A DNA stretch of 32,275 bases from Bacteroides cellulosilyticus DSM 14838. GTDB taxonomy: Bacteria; Bacteroidota; Bacteroidia; Bacteroidales; Bacteroidaceae. This document shows positions 1-9,309 of the stretch, one piece after another; position 1 is the first letter of the stretch, and every line of letters starts with the position of its first letter. Below the pieces are notes generated by a model that was not told the origin of the DNA, made no database searches, and saw only the letters and a list, made by a program, of their open reading frames with translations. The stretch spans positions 894,875 through 927,149 of the forward strand of contig NZ_EQ973491.1 of the NCBI RefSeq assembly GCF_000158035.1, given 5' to 3'. Both the position numbers and the translations under genes were made by a program.

Positions 1-2
1 GC

Positions 3-659
3 AATGTAGAGGAAGTGCGTTTTACCAGTGGCTTGAAGATGGGGCAGAACGATGATTCTGAAGTCGATTGTGCTTGCGGTATTCCTGATTCCGGTGTGGG
101 CATGGCTTTAGGATATGCCGAAGGAAAAGGAGTTCCTTATCACCGTGCTATTTCTAAATATACACCGACATGGCCGCGCAGCTTCACTCCCAGTAAGCAG
201 GAGATGCGCTCATTGGTGGCAAAGATGAAACTGATACCGAACCGTGCCATGCTGGAGGGTAAGCGCTTATTGTTCTGTGATGACTCCATAGTAAGGGGAA
301 CGCAACTTCGGGATAATGTGAAGGTATTGTATGAATATGGTGCCAAAGAAGTACATATCCGCATTGCTTGTCCCCCGTTGATTTATGCTTGTCCGTTTGT
401 AGGTTTCACGGCATCCAAGAGCCCGTTGGAACTGATTACACGCCGCATTATAGAAGAACTGGAGGGAGATGCAGACAAGAATCTGGAGAAATATGCCACT
501 ACCGGTTCTCCGGAATATGAGAAGATGGTCAGCATTATTGCCGAACGCTTTGGCCTTACAACTTTGAAGTTTAATACCCTGGAAACTCTCATCGAGTCCA
601 TCGGATTGCCGAAATGTAAGGTTTGTACACATTGTTTTGATGGAAGTAGTTGCTTTTAA
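3..659 (+). CDS. purF: amidophosphoribosyltransferase (PurF-type), C-terminal part; 5' end outside window
   Basis: The reading frame is open to the left edge, so only the C-terminal ~218 residues are visible and the apparent GTG start at 15 is internal. The protein has a type I phosphoribosyltransferase PRPP loop (LLFCDDSIVRGTQ) followed by AKEVHIRIACPP, as in PurF, which makes 5-phosphoribosylamine from PRPP and glutamine in the first committed step of purine synthesis. The N-terminal glutamine amidotransferase domain would lie upstream. The C-terminus has several cysteines (CKVCTHCFDGSSC), which resembles the CxxCF tail of Bacillus-type PurF enzymes. A PurF paralogue rather than the main enzyme is possible. 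A strong terminator follows directly. Confidence 0.85.
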   Translation, partial: NVEEVRFTSGLKMGQNDDSEVDCACGIPDSGVGMALGYAEGKGVPYHRAISKYTPTWPRSFTPSKQEMRSLVAKMKLIPNRAMLEGKRLLFCDDSIVRGTQLRDNVKVLYEYGAKEVHIRIACPPLIYACPFVGFTASKSPLELITRRIIEELEGDADKNLEKYATTGSPEYEKMVSIIAERFGLTTLKFNTLETLIESIGLPKCKVCTHCFDGSSCF

Positions 660-684
660 GTAACTCTAAATACTAACATTTTGT

Positions 685-725
685 AAAAAGGGGCGTGAAT
701 TGCTTGGCAGTTCACGCCCCTTTTT
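685..725 (+). terminator. intrinsic terminator after purF
   Basis: A perfect 15-bp stem (685-699 with 711-725) encloses an 11-nt loop. The GC core GGGGCGTGAA is flanked by A5 on the left and T5 on the right, so it can work in either direction. Confidence 0.9.
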
Positions 726-819
726 CTACCTTTACGGCAGAACTATTGACTACTGTTGATAGACAATTGGTAGTTCATATTCTTAATCGTAAATTGAAAA
801 TTATTAAATCGTAAATATT

Positions 820-2043
820 ATGGCTTTAGTAGAACGTTTTTTGAAGTATGTAAGCTTCGACACCCAGTCCAGTGAAGAGACAGAGGTGACTCCAAGTACT
901 CCGGGGCAAATGGTATTTGCCAAATATCTGAAAGAAGAATTAGAGTCTTTAGGTTTGGAAGACATAACGCTGGATGAGCATGGCTATTTGTTTGCCACAC
1001 TTCCGGCAAATATCGATAAGCCGGTACCTACTATTGGTTTTATCGCCCACATGGACACCAGTCCCGATATGAGTGGCAAAGATGTGTCTCCCCGTATTGT
1101 TCAAAACTATGACGGTTCGGACATCGTGCTTTGTGCAGAAGAGAATGTAGTTCTTTCTCCGTCTCAGTTCCCCGAACTGCTGGATCATAAAGGGGAAGAC
1201 CTGATCGTTACCAATGGTAAGACATTATTGGGAGCAGATGATAAAGCAGGTATTGCCGAAATCGTTTCTGCGATAGTGTACCTGAAAGAGCATCCTGAAA
1301 TCAAGCATGGCAAGATTCGTATTGGTTTCAATCCGGATGAGGAAATAGGATTGGGCGCACATAAATTCGATGTGGAGAAGTTCGGTTGCGACTGGGCCTA
1401 CACAATGGATGGCGGTGAAATAGGAGAGTTGGAGTTTGAAAACTTCAATGCGGCATCTGCCAAAATCACTTTCAAAGGTCGCAATGTACATCCGGGTTAT
1501 GCCAAGAATAAGATGATTAATTCAATTCGTGTGGCCAACCGTTTCTGTGCGATGTTACCTGCTCATGAAACACCCGAACATACTGAAGGTTACGAAGGAT
1601 TCTACCATCTCATCAGTTTCAACGGCGATGTAGAGCAGACTACAGTGGCCTATATTATCCGTGATCATGACCGTGCACGTTTCGAGAGCCGCAAGAAGAA
1701 AATAGAACGCTTTGTCAGTGAAATCAATGCTGAATATGGTGAAGGTACGGCAACACTTGAACTCCGTGACCAATACTATAATATGCGTGAGAAGATTGAA
1801 CCGGTAATGCATATCATTGATACGGCTTTTGCCGCAATGGAGGCTGTAGGTGTGAAACCGAATGTGAAACCTATCCGTGGTGGTACGGATGGCGCACAGC
1901 TTTCTTTCAAAGGTTTGCCTTGCCCCAATATCTTTGCAGGTGGTCTGAACTTCCATGGACGATATGAATTCGCTCCTATCCAGAATATGGAGAAAGCGAT
2001 GAAGGTCATCGTGAAGATTGCCGAACTTGTTGCTATAAAATAA
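820..2043 (+). CDS. pepT: peptidase T (tripeptide aminopeptidase)
   Basis: Full-length 407-residue M20-family metallopeptidase that removes the N-terminal residue from tripeptides in the cytoplasm. The M20 two-zinc site is visible: AHMDTSPD (His77, Asp79), GADDKAG (Asp140) and NPDEEIG (Glu174/175), plus a late [14 protein letters not shown] segment typical of PepT. The start ATGGCTTTAGTAGAAC gives the usual N-terminus ([16 protein letters not shown]). It is followed after 16 nt by gcvT on the same strand, so the two are probably co-transcribed. The length matches the family and nothing is missing. Confidence 0.95.
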   Translation: MALVERFLKYVSFDTQSSEETEVTPSTPGQMVFAKYLKEELESLGLEDITLDEHGYLFATLPANIDKPVPTIGFIAHMDTSPDMSGKDVSPRIVQNYDGSDIVLCAEENVVLSPSQFPELLDHKGEDLIVTNGKTLLGADDKAGIAEIVSAIVYLKEHPEIKHGKIRIGFNPDEEIGLGAHKFDVEKFGCDWAYTMDGGEIGELEFENFNAASAKITFKGRNVHPGYAKNKMINSIRVANRFCAMLPAHETPEHTEGYEGFYHLISFNGDVEQTTVAYIIRDHDRARFESRKKKIERFVSEINAEYGEGTATLELRDQYYNMREKIEPVMHIIDTAFAAMEAVGVKPNVKPIRGGTDGAQLSFKGLPCPNIFAGGLNFHGRYEFAPIQNMEKAMKVIVKIAELVAIK

Positions 2044-2059
2044 TTTAATACCTTAAGAC

Positions 2060-3145
2060 ATGAAAACCACTCCGTTTACAGAAAAACATATCTCGTTGGG
2101 TGCTAAGATGCATGAGTTTGCGGGATATAATATGCCGATAGAATATTCCGGTATCATTGATGAACACCTCACAGTTTGTAATGCTGTGGGTGTATTCGAC
2201 GTTTCCCACATGGGAGAATTCTGGGTGAAAGGACCCAATGCATTGGCTTTTCTTCAGAAAGTGACTTCCAATAATGTGGCTGCCCTGACTCCGGGCAAGG
2301 TGCAATATACCTGTTTCCCCAACGAAGAAGGCGGTATCGTAGATGACTTGCTGGTTTATCATTATGAACCGGAGAAATACCTGCTGGTAGTGAATGCTTC
2401 GAATATAGAAAAAGACTGGAACTGGTGCGTTTCGCACAATACCGAAGGTGCTGAATTGGAAAATGCTTCCGACCACATGGCTCAACTTGCCGTACAGGGA
2501 CCGAAAGCCATTCTTGCTTTGCAGAAACTGACGAGTATAAACTTGTCGGAACTGCCGTATTACACCTTTACGCATGGTGAGTTTGCCGGTGAGAAAGATG
2601 TGATTATTTCCAATACCGGCTATACCGGTGCAGGAGGTTTTGAGCTTTACTTCTATCCCGAAGCTGCCATGAAGATTTGGAATGCCGTGTTTGAGGCAGG
2701 TGAAGAATTTGGCATCAAGCCGATTGGCTTGGGTGCACGCGATACGCTTCGTCTGGAAATGGGCTTCTGCCTGTATGGCAATGATCTGGATGATACGACA
2801 TCACCTATTGAAGCCGGTTTGGGGTGGATTACCAAGTTTGCTGAAGGTAAGAACTTTATCAATCGTCCGATGCTTGAAAAGCAAAAAACGGAAGGTACTG
2901 TCCGTAAATTGGTCGGTTTTGAAATGGTGGACCGTGGAATTCCCCGTCATGGATATGAACTGTTCAATACAGAAGGCGAAGCTATCGGAGTAGTAACCTC
3001 AGGTACTATGTCGCCTACTCGCAAGATTGGTATCGGTATGGGCTATGTAAAACCGGAATATAGCAAGATAGGTACGGAGATTTGCATTGATATGCGTGGA
3101 CGCAAACTGAAAGCGGTAGTGGTTCGTCCGCCATTCCGTAAATAA
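2060..3145 (+). CDS. gcvT: aminomethyltransferase, glycine cleavage system T protein
   Basis: Full-length 361-residue GcvT. It transfers the methylene group from aminomethyl-lipoyl-H protein to tetrahydrofolate and releases ammonia. Family features seen include the N-terminal EYSGIIDEH and FDVSHMGEF segments, [14 protein letters not shown], the [13 protein letters not shown] folate-site region and a C-terminal barrel ending in [11 protein letters not shown]. The start lies 16 nt behind the pepT stop. H, P and L proteins of the complex are not encoded nearby. Transcription probably ends in the long inverted repeat that follows. Confidence 0.95.
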   Translation: MKTTPFTEKHISLGAKMHEFAGYNMPIEYSGIIDEHLTVCNAVGVFDVSHMGEFWVKGPNALAFLQKVTSNNVAALTPGKVQYTCFPNEEGGIVDDLLVYHYEPEKYLLVVNASNIEKDWNWCVSHNTEGAELENASDHMAQLAVQGPKAILALQKLTSINLSELPYYTFTHGEFAGEKDVIISNTGYTGAGGFELYFYPEAAMKIWNAVFEAGEEFGIKPIGLGARDTLRLEMGFCLYGNDLDDTTSPIEAGLGWITKFAEGKNFINRPMLEKQKTEGTVRKLVGFEMVDRGIPRHGYELFNTEGEAIGVVTSGTMSPTRKIGIGMGYVKPEYSKIGTEICIDMRGRKLKAVVVRPPFRK

Positions 3146-3153
3146 GAGGAGTC

Positions 3154-3239
3154 TTTTTCACCACAGATTACACGGATTTACACAGATTAAATTATCAATA
3201 TAAATATCTGTGTAAATCCGTGTAATCTGTGGTGAAAAA
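3154..3239. repeat. perfect 34-bp inverted repeat between convergent genes, likely bidirectional terminator
   Basis: The arms 3154-3187 and 3206-3239 are exact reverse complements over 34 bp with an 18-nt AT-rich loop. The inner sequence is itself repetitive (CACAGATTACACGGATTTAC has CACAGATT/CACGGATT near-repeats). Each arm ends in T5/A5. It fills the gap between gcvT (+) and the M48-like gene (-), so it can terminate transcription from both sides. It is far longer than an ordinary terminator and looks like a dispersed repeat element. Confidence 0.9.
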
Positions 3240-3243
3240 AACT

Positions 3244-4764
3244 TTATAATCTGTTGATCTTATCTAATAATTGATTGGCCCAGGCTATTTCTTTGCTTGT
3301 CCATTCTTCCTCTTCTCCTTGCACTCCTTGTTCCTGATACCGGGAAAGTAATCCCAGATATTCCTTCAATGTGCCGGCGGCTTTAGCCTGTTTATTCATG
3401 CGCATTAGCAATAGAATTTCCTGTTTATATATGTCAAGATTCGGACTGTCTCCTGCTAGTTCTTTGGCTTTCCAAAGCAGAGTGGCACATTCTTCGTTTA
3501 CCTCTTCTGTGTTGTAAAGCGCCATCCGTGATTTTGCTAAGATAACGTAATCATGGTCGGTAGCCAGATTGTTATTGATATTCTTCTGTATTAATCTTTC
3601 GGCTTCTTCATACCGTTGGTCTGCCATATTCATGGCTGCGTTGAAAGTCACTACATCCGATGTCGCTTTGAGATAAGGATGACTGATTTGGTTTTCTGCC
3701 TCACCGGCTTTGTCTATTCGCTTTTTCAGGTTGTCGATGCTGCCGTAACGAAGCAGCTTATGACCGCGTTGCTGTATATTATAGTATCCGATGACTTTGG
3801 AAAGTGCAGACGCCAATCCATCGGGATTCATCCCCTTGAATTCCAATAACTCACGTGCAACCCGGTCAGCTGCGTATTCCTGGTTATTCTTGTAATTCAT
3901 TCCCAGGCGATTTACTACATTTACATTCAGCAGGGCGGCAACGCTTCCGATGCTGGCAACAGCGCCTACACCTAAAGCCGTATCGTCGTCATCCCAGTAT
4001 GCCACTTCCAGAGCTACTTCGGCAGTGACGGCAAGAACCGTTCCCCAAAAAGCTGCCCGCTTGGCACGGCGTTCAGCACGGTAGATGTTATTAACCTGAT
4101 GGTCCAGTACAAAATGAGACATCTCATTGGCAATAATGGCGGCAAGTTCATCCTCCGAATCAAGTGTGCAGAGCAGACCGGTACTAATCAGCATTGTGCC
4201 GTTGGGCAGCATGTAAGCATCCGGTTCGGGCGACTGGATGACGCGTACATTCAACCGTTCGCTACGGTTGGGATCTATGCCGGTGGCAGTCAGTTTAGCA
4301 AAGATATTCTGTACATACGAAGTGATGAAATCATCCTCATAGCCGATCTCTTCCAGCTTGTACAGGTAGTCCCGACATTCTTCGTCCACTTCCTTGCGCA
4401 ACTTAGAGTTATATCCGCGTTCGCCGAAATACTCATACAGATGTTGTTTCAGATAAGTTTGCTGCCAAAACTCCTGATTGGTTTCGGGAGGTGAGAGTTT
4501 AATGGTCTTCAGAGCAGAAGCAGGTACTGCGAATTGTATACCATTGATTTCGGTTGCATAGAAAATGTCGGGACCTGCTTGGTCTGCCGATTTCATTTTC
4601 ACTACCTTGCGGATCACTACGGGAGTGCCGGCAGGAAAATTCTCATACTGTTGTTGTAGTTCGCCTTTTATGGCAATCGGGCCGCTCAAGTCTTTCTGTC
4701 TGGCAGCAAATCCTGCCGTGGAGAGGAGGACGGCGAGGATAACGAAAGTGATAAGACGTTTCAT
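3244..4764 (-). CDS. M48-type metallopeptidase-like protein, secreted, altered HExxH motif
   Basis: Probably 506 residues from the ATG at 4764, which gives a clear signal peptide (MKRLITFVILAVLLSTAGFA). The frame is open to a TTG at 4800, but the -7 box at 4816-4823 leaves little room for that start. The M48 fold is suggested by residues 170-310: MLPNGTMLISTGLL, then AAIIANEMSHFVLDH, two hydrophobic stretches around 238-280, and NNQEYAADRVA, which supplies the usual third zinc ligand (E296xxAD). In place of HExxH the gene encodes N213-E-M-S-H217 (codon AAT), so the first zinc ligand is missing and activity is doubtful. The C-terminal third resembles helical repeats and is not assigned. It lies between two terminators as a single-gene unit. 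Confidence 0.8.
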   Translation of the reverse strand: MKRLITFVILAVLLSTAGFAARQKDLSGPIAIKGELQQQYENFPAGTPVVIRKVVKMKSADQAGPDIFYATEINGIQFAVPASALKTIKLSPPETNQEFWQQTYLKQHLYEYFGERGYNSKLRKEVDEECRDYLYKLEEIGYEDDFITSYVQNIFAKLTATGIDPNRSERLNVRVIQSPEPDAYMLPNGTMLISTGLLCTLDSEDELAAIIANEMSHFVLDHQVNNIYRAERRAKRAAFWGTVLAVTAEVALEVAYWDDDDTALGVGAVASIGSVAALLNVNVVNRLGMNYKNNQEYAADRVARELLEFKGMNPDGLASALSKVIGYYNIQQRGHKLLRYGSIDNLKKRIDKAGEAENQISHPYLKATSDVVTFNAAMNMADQRYEEAERLIQKNINNNLATDHDYVILAKSRMALYNTEEVNEECATLLWKAKELAGDSPNLDIYKQEILLLMRMNKQAKAAGTLKEYLGLLSRYQEQGVQGEEEEWTSKEIAWANQLLDKINRL

Positions 4765-4815
4765 ATGGATTCGTTTATGGTTTGTACAATTGACTTGCAA
4801 TCAAAATTGCTGATA

Positions 4816-4823
4816 CAAAAATA
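4816..4823 (-). promoter_or_regulatory. Bacteroides-type -7 box for the M48-like gene
   Basis: The minus strand reads TATTTTTG, matching TAnnTTTG, about 50 nt before the ATG at 4764. No good -33 TTTG is visible. Confidence 0.5.
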
Positions 4824-4885
4824 GGAAAGAGTTTTCTCTCTTTCCCGTTCTTTTCCCTACAAAGTGATAGGGAATTTCCTATAAT

Positions 4886-4922
4886 AAAAAAGGGAAGACT
4901 TCGTGAAAGTCTTCCCTTTTTT
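4886..4922 (-). terminator. terminator downstream of rpmE2
   Basis: A perfect 16-bp stem (4886-4901 with 4907-4922) has a 5-nt loop, with a GGGAAGACTT core and an A6/T6 flank. It lies 20 bp past the rpmE2 stop and before the M48-like gene. Confidence 0.9.
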
Positions 4923-4942
4923 AACTTCAAAAGAAGTCAATT

Positions 4943-5197
4943 TTATTTCTTCTTACGGTCACCGTAGCGGCTCATGAACTTATCAACGCGACCAGCTGTA
5001 TCCACCAATGTAGATTTACCAGTATAGAACGGGTGAGAAGTGTTAGAGATTTCCATCTTTACCAACGGATAAGTTTCACCTTCAAACTCGATGGTTTCTT
5101 TCGTATTTACGGTTGAACGAGACAAGAACATGTCACCATTAGACATATCTTTGAATACTACCGGACGGTAATTTTCAGGATGAATACCTTTTTTCAT
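4943..5197 (-). CDS. rpmE2: ribosomal protein L31, type B
   Basis: 84-residue L31 of the large ribosomal subunit. The N-terminus [17 protein letters not shown] and the segment [20 protein letters not shown] are diagnostic. It lacks the CxxC zinc-binding cysteines of type A L31, so it is the zinc-independent B form that Bacteroidetes normally use as their L31. It stands alone with its own promoter (5278-5308) and terminator (4886-4922). The lysine-rich tail GDRKKK is usual for the family. Confidence 0.95.
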   Translation of the reverse strand: MKKGIHPENYRPVVFKDMSNGDMFLSRSTVNTKETIEFEGETYPLVKMEISNTSHPFYTGKSTLVDTAGRVDKFMSRYGDRKKK

Positions 5198-5277
5198 TTC
5201 AATATTTGTTTTTTTAATTATTATATTCGGTTACTATTTTGGTAATAAATAGTGTAATGGTCTTATTTTTCAGAGCG

Positions 5278-5308
5278 CAAAGATAGTGCAAGTCGCAGAT
5301 AATACAAA
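5278..5308 (-). promoter_or_regulatory. promoter of rpmE2
   Basis: The minus strand shows TTTG (5305-5308), 19 nt, then TATCTTTG (5278-5285). This is a close match to the Bacteroides -33/-7 consensus. The leader to the L31 start is about 75 nt. Confidence 0.75.
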
Positions 5309-5456
5309 ATAAATTCAGATTTATTTTTGCTTAAGGTACAGTCTACCTTTGTTTAAAGGCAGTGTATTTCTCCGATTTAGAAAAAAGTTCCCTCAAAAAA
5401 TAGGTTTATCGCTTTTTATTTCAGATTTTTGCATAGTATTTTAATTTATATTCAGC

Positions 5457-6464
5457 ATGAAGAAGCTACTTTTCTTAATTTCCCTATGGCTCTGCGTCAC
5501 TACGGCAGGTGCCCAGCAGAACGAGCGGGATCTGTATAGTGTTGCGTTTTATAATCTTGAGAACCTGTTTGATACGATTCATGATGCAGGTAAGAACGAC
5601 CTTGAATTTTTGCCTTCCGGCAGTTATGCATGGACGGCTGAGAAGTATGAGGCCAAGTTGAAGAACCTTGCCAAAGTCCTGAGTGAAGTATCGCGCGACC
5701 GCGTACCTGAAGGACCCGCCGTTATCGGTGTAGCCGAAGCTGAAAACAACCGGGTACTGACAGATTTGGTAAGCCAACCGGCTATATCCAACTATAAATT
5801 CGTGCATTACGAAGGTCCGGATAAACGGGGCATTGATTGCGCTTTGCTTTATGATCCGGAACAGTTCACTGTTACCAATTCCAAACTGGTGCTTTCCACT
5901 CCTTTTGAGGGGGACACTGTGCACCTGACGCGTGGTTTCCTTATTGTAGACGGGCAGATGGCGGGCGAACGCGTTTGTTTCATCGTCAATCACTGGCCTT
6001 CCCGTGGAGCTAAGTCTCCGGTACGTGTACATGCAGCCAAGCAGGTGCGGGCATTGACAGACTCCCTGATGCGTACGGACAAGAAACTGAAACTGATAGT
6101 CATGGGAGATATGAACGACGATCCCATGGACGAAAGCATGGCTACACTGGGCGCACGCAAGTATGCAAAACAGGTGAAGAAGGGCGAATTCTATAATCCC
6201 TGGTGGGAAACCCTTGAAGATAAAGGTGTGGGAACATTGCTCTATCGTGGCAAGTGGAACTTGTTCGACCAGATTGTAGTCTCCCGTCCTTTGCTGAAAG
6301 CCAAGAAAGGTTTGAAGTACGATCATAATGAAGTCTTTATCCGTGAATACCTTTTTCAGCAGGATGGCAAGTATAAAGGTTCTCCCTTGCGCACGCATGG
6401 CGGACGTGTTTGGTTGAATGGCTACAGCGACCATTTGCCCACTATCATTTATTTGAAAAAGTAA
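5457..6464 (+). CDS. secreted endonuclease/exonuclease/phosphatase-family protein
   Basis: 335 residues with a signal peptide (MKKLLFLISLWLCVTTAGAQ). The DNase I-like EEP fold is shown by VAFYNLENLFDT near the N-terminus, GVAEAENN with the metal-binding Glu, RGIDCALLYD, VNHWPSRG, GDMNDDP and the C-terminal YSDHLP His. All catalytic positions appear present, so it should be an active metal-dependent phosphodiesterase outside the cytoplasm. The substrate (nucleic acid, phospholipid or inositol phosphate) cannot be told from sequence. It is monocistronic, with a terminator directly behind. Confidence 0.85.
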   Translation: MKKLLFLISLWLCVTTAGAQQNERDLYSVAFYNLENLFDTIHDAGKNDLEFLPSGSYAWTAEKYEAKLKNLAKVLSEVSRDRVPEGPAVIGVAEAENNRVLTDLVSQPAISNYKFVHYEGPDKRGIDCALLYDPEQFTVTNSKLVLSTPFEGDTVHLTRGFLIVDGQMAGERVCFIVNHWPSRGAKSPVRVHAAKQVRALTDSLMRTDKKLKLIVMGDMNDDPMDESMATLGARKYAKQVKKGEFYNPWWETLEDKGVGTLLYRGKWNLFDQIVVSRPLLKAKKGLKYDHNEVFIREYLFQQDGKYKGSPLRTHGGRVWLNGYSDHLPTIIYLKK

Positions 6465-6487
6465 TATATAATAATGTGTAAACGAAG

Positions 6488-6520
6488 ACCGGGAAGCTAA
6501 ACTTGCTTTCCGGTTTTTTT
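6488..6520 (+). terminator. intrinsic terminator after the EEP gene
   Basis: Stem ACCGGGAAGC (6488-6497) pairs with GCTTTCCGGT (6505-6514) with one G-T pair and is followed by a T-run to 6520. Confidence 0.85.
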
Positions 6521-6698
6521 GTTATCTATATAAAGGTATGCAGAAGAGGCGGATAAAGGCTACAGATGAAAAGAGTTTGTAACATAGAGATTACAATATT
6601 CTGTTAAAATCATCCAATAGCTTTAAAATAGAATTGTTTCAATGGGGATAATGCGATAATTTATTCCCAACCTGTTCTTCCATTTGAAGGATAATGCT

Positions 6699-6706
6699 TA
6701 CTTTTG
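6699..6706 (+). promoter_or_regulatory. -7 box of fba
   Basis: TACTTTTG matches TAnnTTTG and lies about 40 nt before the fba start. The -33 region is weak (CTGTTC around 6672-6677). Confidence 0.55.
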
Positions 6707-6745
6707 CGTAGAATTTTTATTCACTAACAATAAACTTTAAACAAA

Positions 6746-7750
6746 ATGATTAATTACAAAGATTTAGGGCTCGTAAACACAAGAGAAATGTTTGCGAAAG
6801 CTATTAAAGGTGGATATGCTATCCCAGCTTTCAACTTTAATAATATGGAACAGTTGCAGGCTATTGTAAAGGCTGCTGTTGAAACCAAATCTCCGGTAAT
6901 CCTCCAAGTATCTAAAGGTGCCCGTCAATATGCTAACCAGACATTGTTGCGTTACATGGCAGAAGGTGCTGTAGAATATGCAAAGGAACTGGGTTGCAAA
7001 CACCCTGAAATCGTTCTTCACCTCGACCACGGAGATACATTCGAAACTTGCAAGTCTTGTATCGATATGGGCTTCTCTTCAGTTATGATCGACGGTTCTC
7101 ACCTGCCTTACGAAGAAAACGTTGCTTTGACGAAGAAGGTAGTTGACTACGCTCATCAATTTGATGTAACTGTAGAAGGCGAACTTGGTGTATTGGCTGG
7201 TGTAGAAGACGAAGTTTCTGCTGAACATCATACTTATACTGACCCTGAAGAAGTAATCGACTTTGCTACTCGCACAGGTTGTGACTCTTTGGCTATTTCT
7301 ATCGGTACTTCTCACGGTGCATACAAGTTCAAACCCGAACAATGCCACGTAGATCCGAAGACTGGTCGTTTGGTACCTCCTCCTTTGGCATTCGAAGTAT
7401 TGGACGCTGTAATGGAGAAACTTCCGGGATTCCCCATCGTACTGCACGGATCTTCTTCAGTTCCTCAGGAAGAAGTTGAAACTATCAACAAGTTTGGTGG
7501 CAAGCTGGAAGCTGCTATCGGTATTCCTGAAGAAGAACTGCGTAAGGCTGCTAAGTCTGCAGTTTGCAAGATCAACATCGACTCAGACTCTCGTCTGGCT
7601 ATGACTGCTGCTATCCGTAAGGTATTCGCAGAAAAACCGGCTGAGTTTGACCCGCGTAAGTATCTTGGCCCGGCTCGTGACAACATGGAAAAGATGTACA
7701 TGCATAAGATCATCAACGTGCTTGGTTCAGACGGTAAATTGGCTGAATAA
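6746..7750 (+). CDS. fba: fructose-bisphosphate aldolase, class II
   Basis: 334-residue zinc-dependent aldolase of glycolysis and gluconeogenesis that cleaves fructose 1,6-bisphosphate to DHAP and glyceraldehyde 3-phosphate. Class II motifs are present: LHLDHGD (Asp94, His95), VEGELGVLAGVED, the SLAISIGTSHGAYKF zinc His and phosphate loop, and LHGSSSVPQE. Codon use is strongly biased toward a few codons (GCT, GTA, GAA), as expected of a highly expressed gene. It is a single-gene unit with its own promoter and terminator. The length is normal for this family. Confidence 0.95.
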   Translation: MINYKDLGLVNTREMFAKAIKGGYAIPAFNFNNMEQLQAIVKAAVETKSPVILQVSKGARQYANQTLLRYMAEGAVEYAKELGCKHPEIVLHLDHGDTFETCKSCIDMGFSSVMIDGSHLPYEENVALTKKVVDYAHQFDVTVEGELGVLAGVEDEVSAEHHTYTDPEEVIDFATRTGCDSLAISIGTSHGAYKFKPEQCHVDPKTGRLVPPPLAFEVLDAVMEKLPGFPIVLHGSSSVPQEEVETINKFGGKLEAAIGIPEEELRKAAKSAVCKINIDSDSRLAMTAAIRKVFAEKPAEFDPRKYLGPARDNMEKMYMHKIINVLGSDGKLAE

Positions 7751-7775
7751 TCCACGGGATTTTAGACTGATATAG

Positions 7776-7807
7776 AAGGCTGCTCTTGAAAAAGGGCAGC
7801 CTTTTTT
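7776..7807 (+). terminator. terminator of fba
   Basis: Stem AAGGCTGC (7776-7783) pairs with GCAGCCTT (7796-7803) and is followed by T-rich sequence. It also lies just beyond the convergent radical SAM gene and may serve both. Confidence 0.85.
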
Positions 7808-7812
7808 CGTGC

Positions 7813-9309
7813 TCAGTAGTCAAGCCGGTTTTTCATTTCCGGAGCAAGGAAGCATCTCGGGTCCGGATAGTCCCAACACTCTTTGCCGTATGCTTTAATG
7901 ATATCGCTCCAACACCGGTTTCCGTATTCGAAGCATTCTTCAAAATAGGTGCAGGCTTTGCATTTGCTTTGTCTGCTGAGGTCTTTGCGTGAAAGGTTGC
8001 AGAGATGCAATGCTTCCGGAGACTGCCAGATCTCTTTTAAGCCGGATTTCTTAGCATCCCCGATGATGAACCGGGGATTCCAGTAAAGTTGTTCGCAGAT
8101 AGTAACCTTTCCATCCGGAAGAATAAATAAATGGCTGCTCAGTGCGGAACAGACGGCGCCGTTGAAGTGCATACTTCCTCCCTCATCTGTATAATATTGC
8201 TTTTCTATGGCACTTTGGTTCAGGATAATCCGGAAATGCGCATTGGGTACGACCGCTTCCTGCAGAAATCTGAAAATATCACTGATCTTCTGATGGGAAG
8301 GTTTTAAATCCGCAAAACCCGGATACTTTGTTGTTGTGGAATTGCTGACAGGCGTAAGGCGCCAGTCATGCAGGTTTTTCAATGTGGATAGAAAGCGGAA
8401 CAGATCGGTCAGGGTTCGAGGGTCACAATTGTAGGTGGTGAGGACAGAAGACACCTGATAAGGCAACCCGCTTTGATCCAGCATCCGGAGTCCACGCATC
8501 ATTTCCGAGGCATAGGAACTGTCGACGGATAAAGACTGTACCAATACCGTTGTGTCGATGGCATCCAGTGATACTTGTATCAGATTCTTATAATGGGTTT
8601 GTTTTAGTTTTCGCAGACATTCTTCGGTAAATGGTATTTTGGTAGAAATAAATTCCGGTTCTATACCGTGCCTTACCAGTTCCGCCAGAATGATATCCCA
8701 ATCCTTATGCAGGAAGATTTCCCCGCCTATCAGGTTGATTTGTTGCACAGGCAGTTCTGCCGCTTCCCGTATCAATTCTAAAATGCGGGAGGTGGGCAAC
8801 CAGTTTTGCACTTGCGTGCGGGTATCGGCATAGCAATACCGGCAGTGCGCCATACAGCGGTTGGTCAGCATCAGCGTCAATAGCAACGGACCGGAATATA
8901 ACCGTCTGGTACACGTGTCGACGGTCATTCCTGTAGGAGTGCAGGGCGGTAATTTCTGAAAACGGTATTCCGTTCCTGCCCTTTCCACAGGTATAATCAA
9001 TTGTCTGGGGAAACATATTCTCTTTCCGTGCCATGTCGTGAAGAATGCTTCCCGATTCTCCATGAAAGGGCGTATCAGCCTTTCCACTTTCGATGCGTCA
9101 CAGTGAAAGAAGAGAGCCAGTAATGGCCAGTTCTCATTCAGGCTTCGTTCGTGCGTGAAGAAGCTGAGCATGCCCGCATGGGCGGGATGTATGAACGACA
9201 TCCAGTTCGGTGAGGCGTTTCCCTTTCGGTTTGCTTTGGAAAATAGAATGAAACGATGTATATCATCTCTCAGCCCGTAATCAGGATTGAGCACATAGAC
9301 ATCACTCAT
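7813..9309 (-). CDS. radical SAM/SPASM peptide maturase (RiPP locus 1)
   Basis: 498 residues from the ATG at 9309; a GTG at 9351 would add 14 residues. The chosen start overlaps the precursor stop (ATGAGTGA) and gives an N-terminus (VYVLNPDYG) like that of the second enzyme at 20966. The radical SAM cluster motif is C152-x3-C156-x2-C159 (NRCMAHCRYCYAD). A SPASM-type C-terminal region carries C387, C405, C437, C450, C453, C459, C466, C478 and C486, enough for auxiliary Fe-S clusters. The first ~110 residues could be a winged-helix leader-binding (RRE-like) domain; that is inference. The family usually forms C-S or C-C crosslinks in precursor peptides. The likely substrate is the 70-aa precursor just upstream. 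The exact product class is unknown. Confidence 0.88.
   Translation of the reverse strand: MSDVYVLNPDYGLRDDIHRFILFSKANRKGNASPNWMSFIHPAHAGMLSFFTHERSLNENWPLLALFFHCDASKVERLIRPFMENREAFFTTWHGKRICFPRQLIIPVERAGTEYRFQKLPPCTPTGMTVDTCTRRLYSGPLLLTLMLTNRCMAHCRYCYADTRTQVQNWLPTSRILELIREAAELPVQQINLIGGEIFLHKDWDIILAELVRHGIEPEFISTKIPFTEECLRKLKQTHYKNLIQVSLDAIDTTVLVQSLSVDSSYASEMMRGLRMLDQSGLPYQVSSVLTTYNCDPRTLTDLFRFLSTLKNLHDWRLTPVSNSTTTKYPGFADLKPSHQKISDIFRFLQEAVVPNAHFRIILNQSAIEKQYYTDEGGSMHFNGAVCSALSSHLFILPDGKVTICEQLYWNPRFIIGDAKKSGLKEIWQSPEALHLCNLSRKDLSRQSKCKACTYFEECFEYGNRCWSDIIKAYGKECWDYPDPRCFLAPEMKNRLDY

Noticed and set aside
5484..6434. 316-codon minus-strand ORF opposite the secreted EEP phosphodiesterase gene
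   Set aside because: It is antisense to a gene with intact family motifs and shows no recognisable domain; it reflects codon bias of the real gene.
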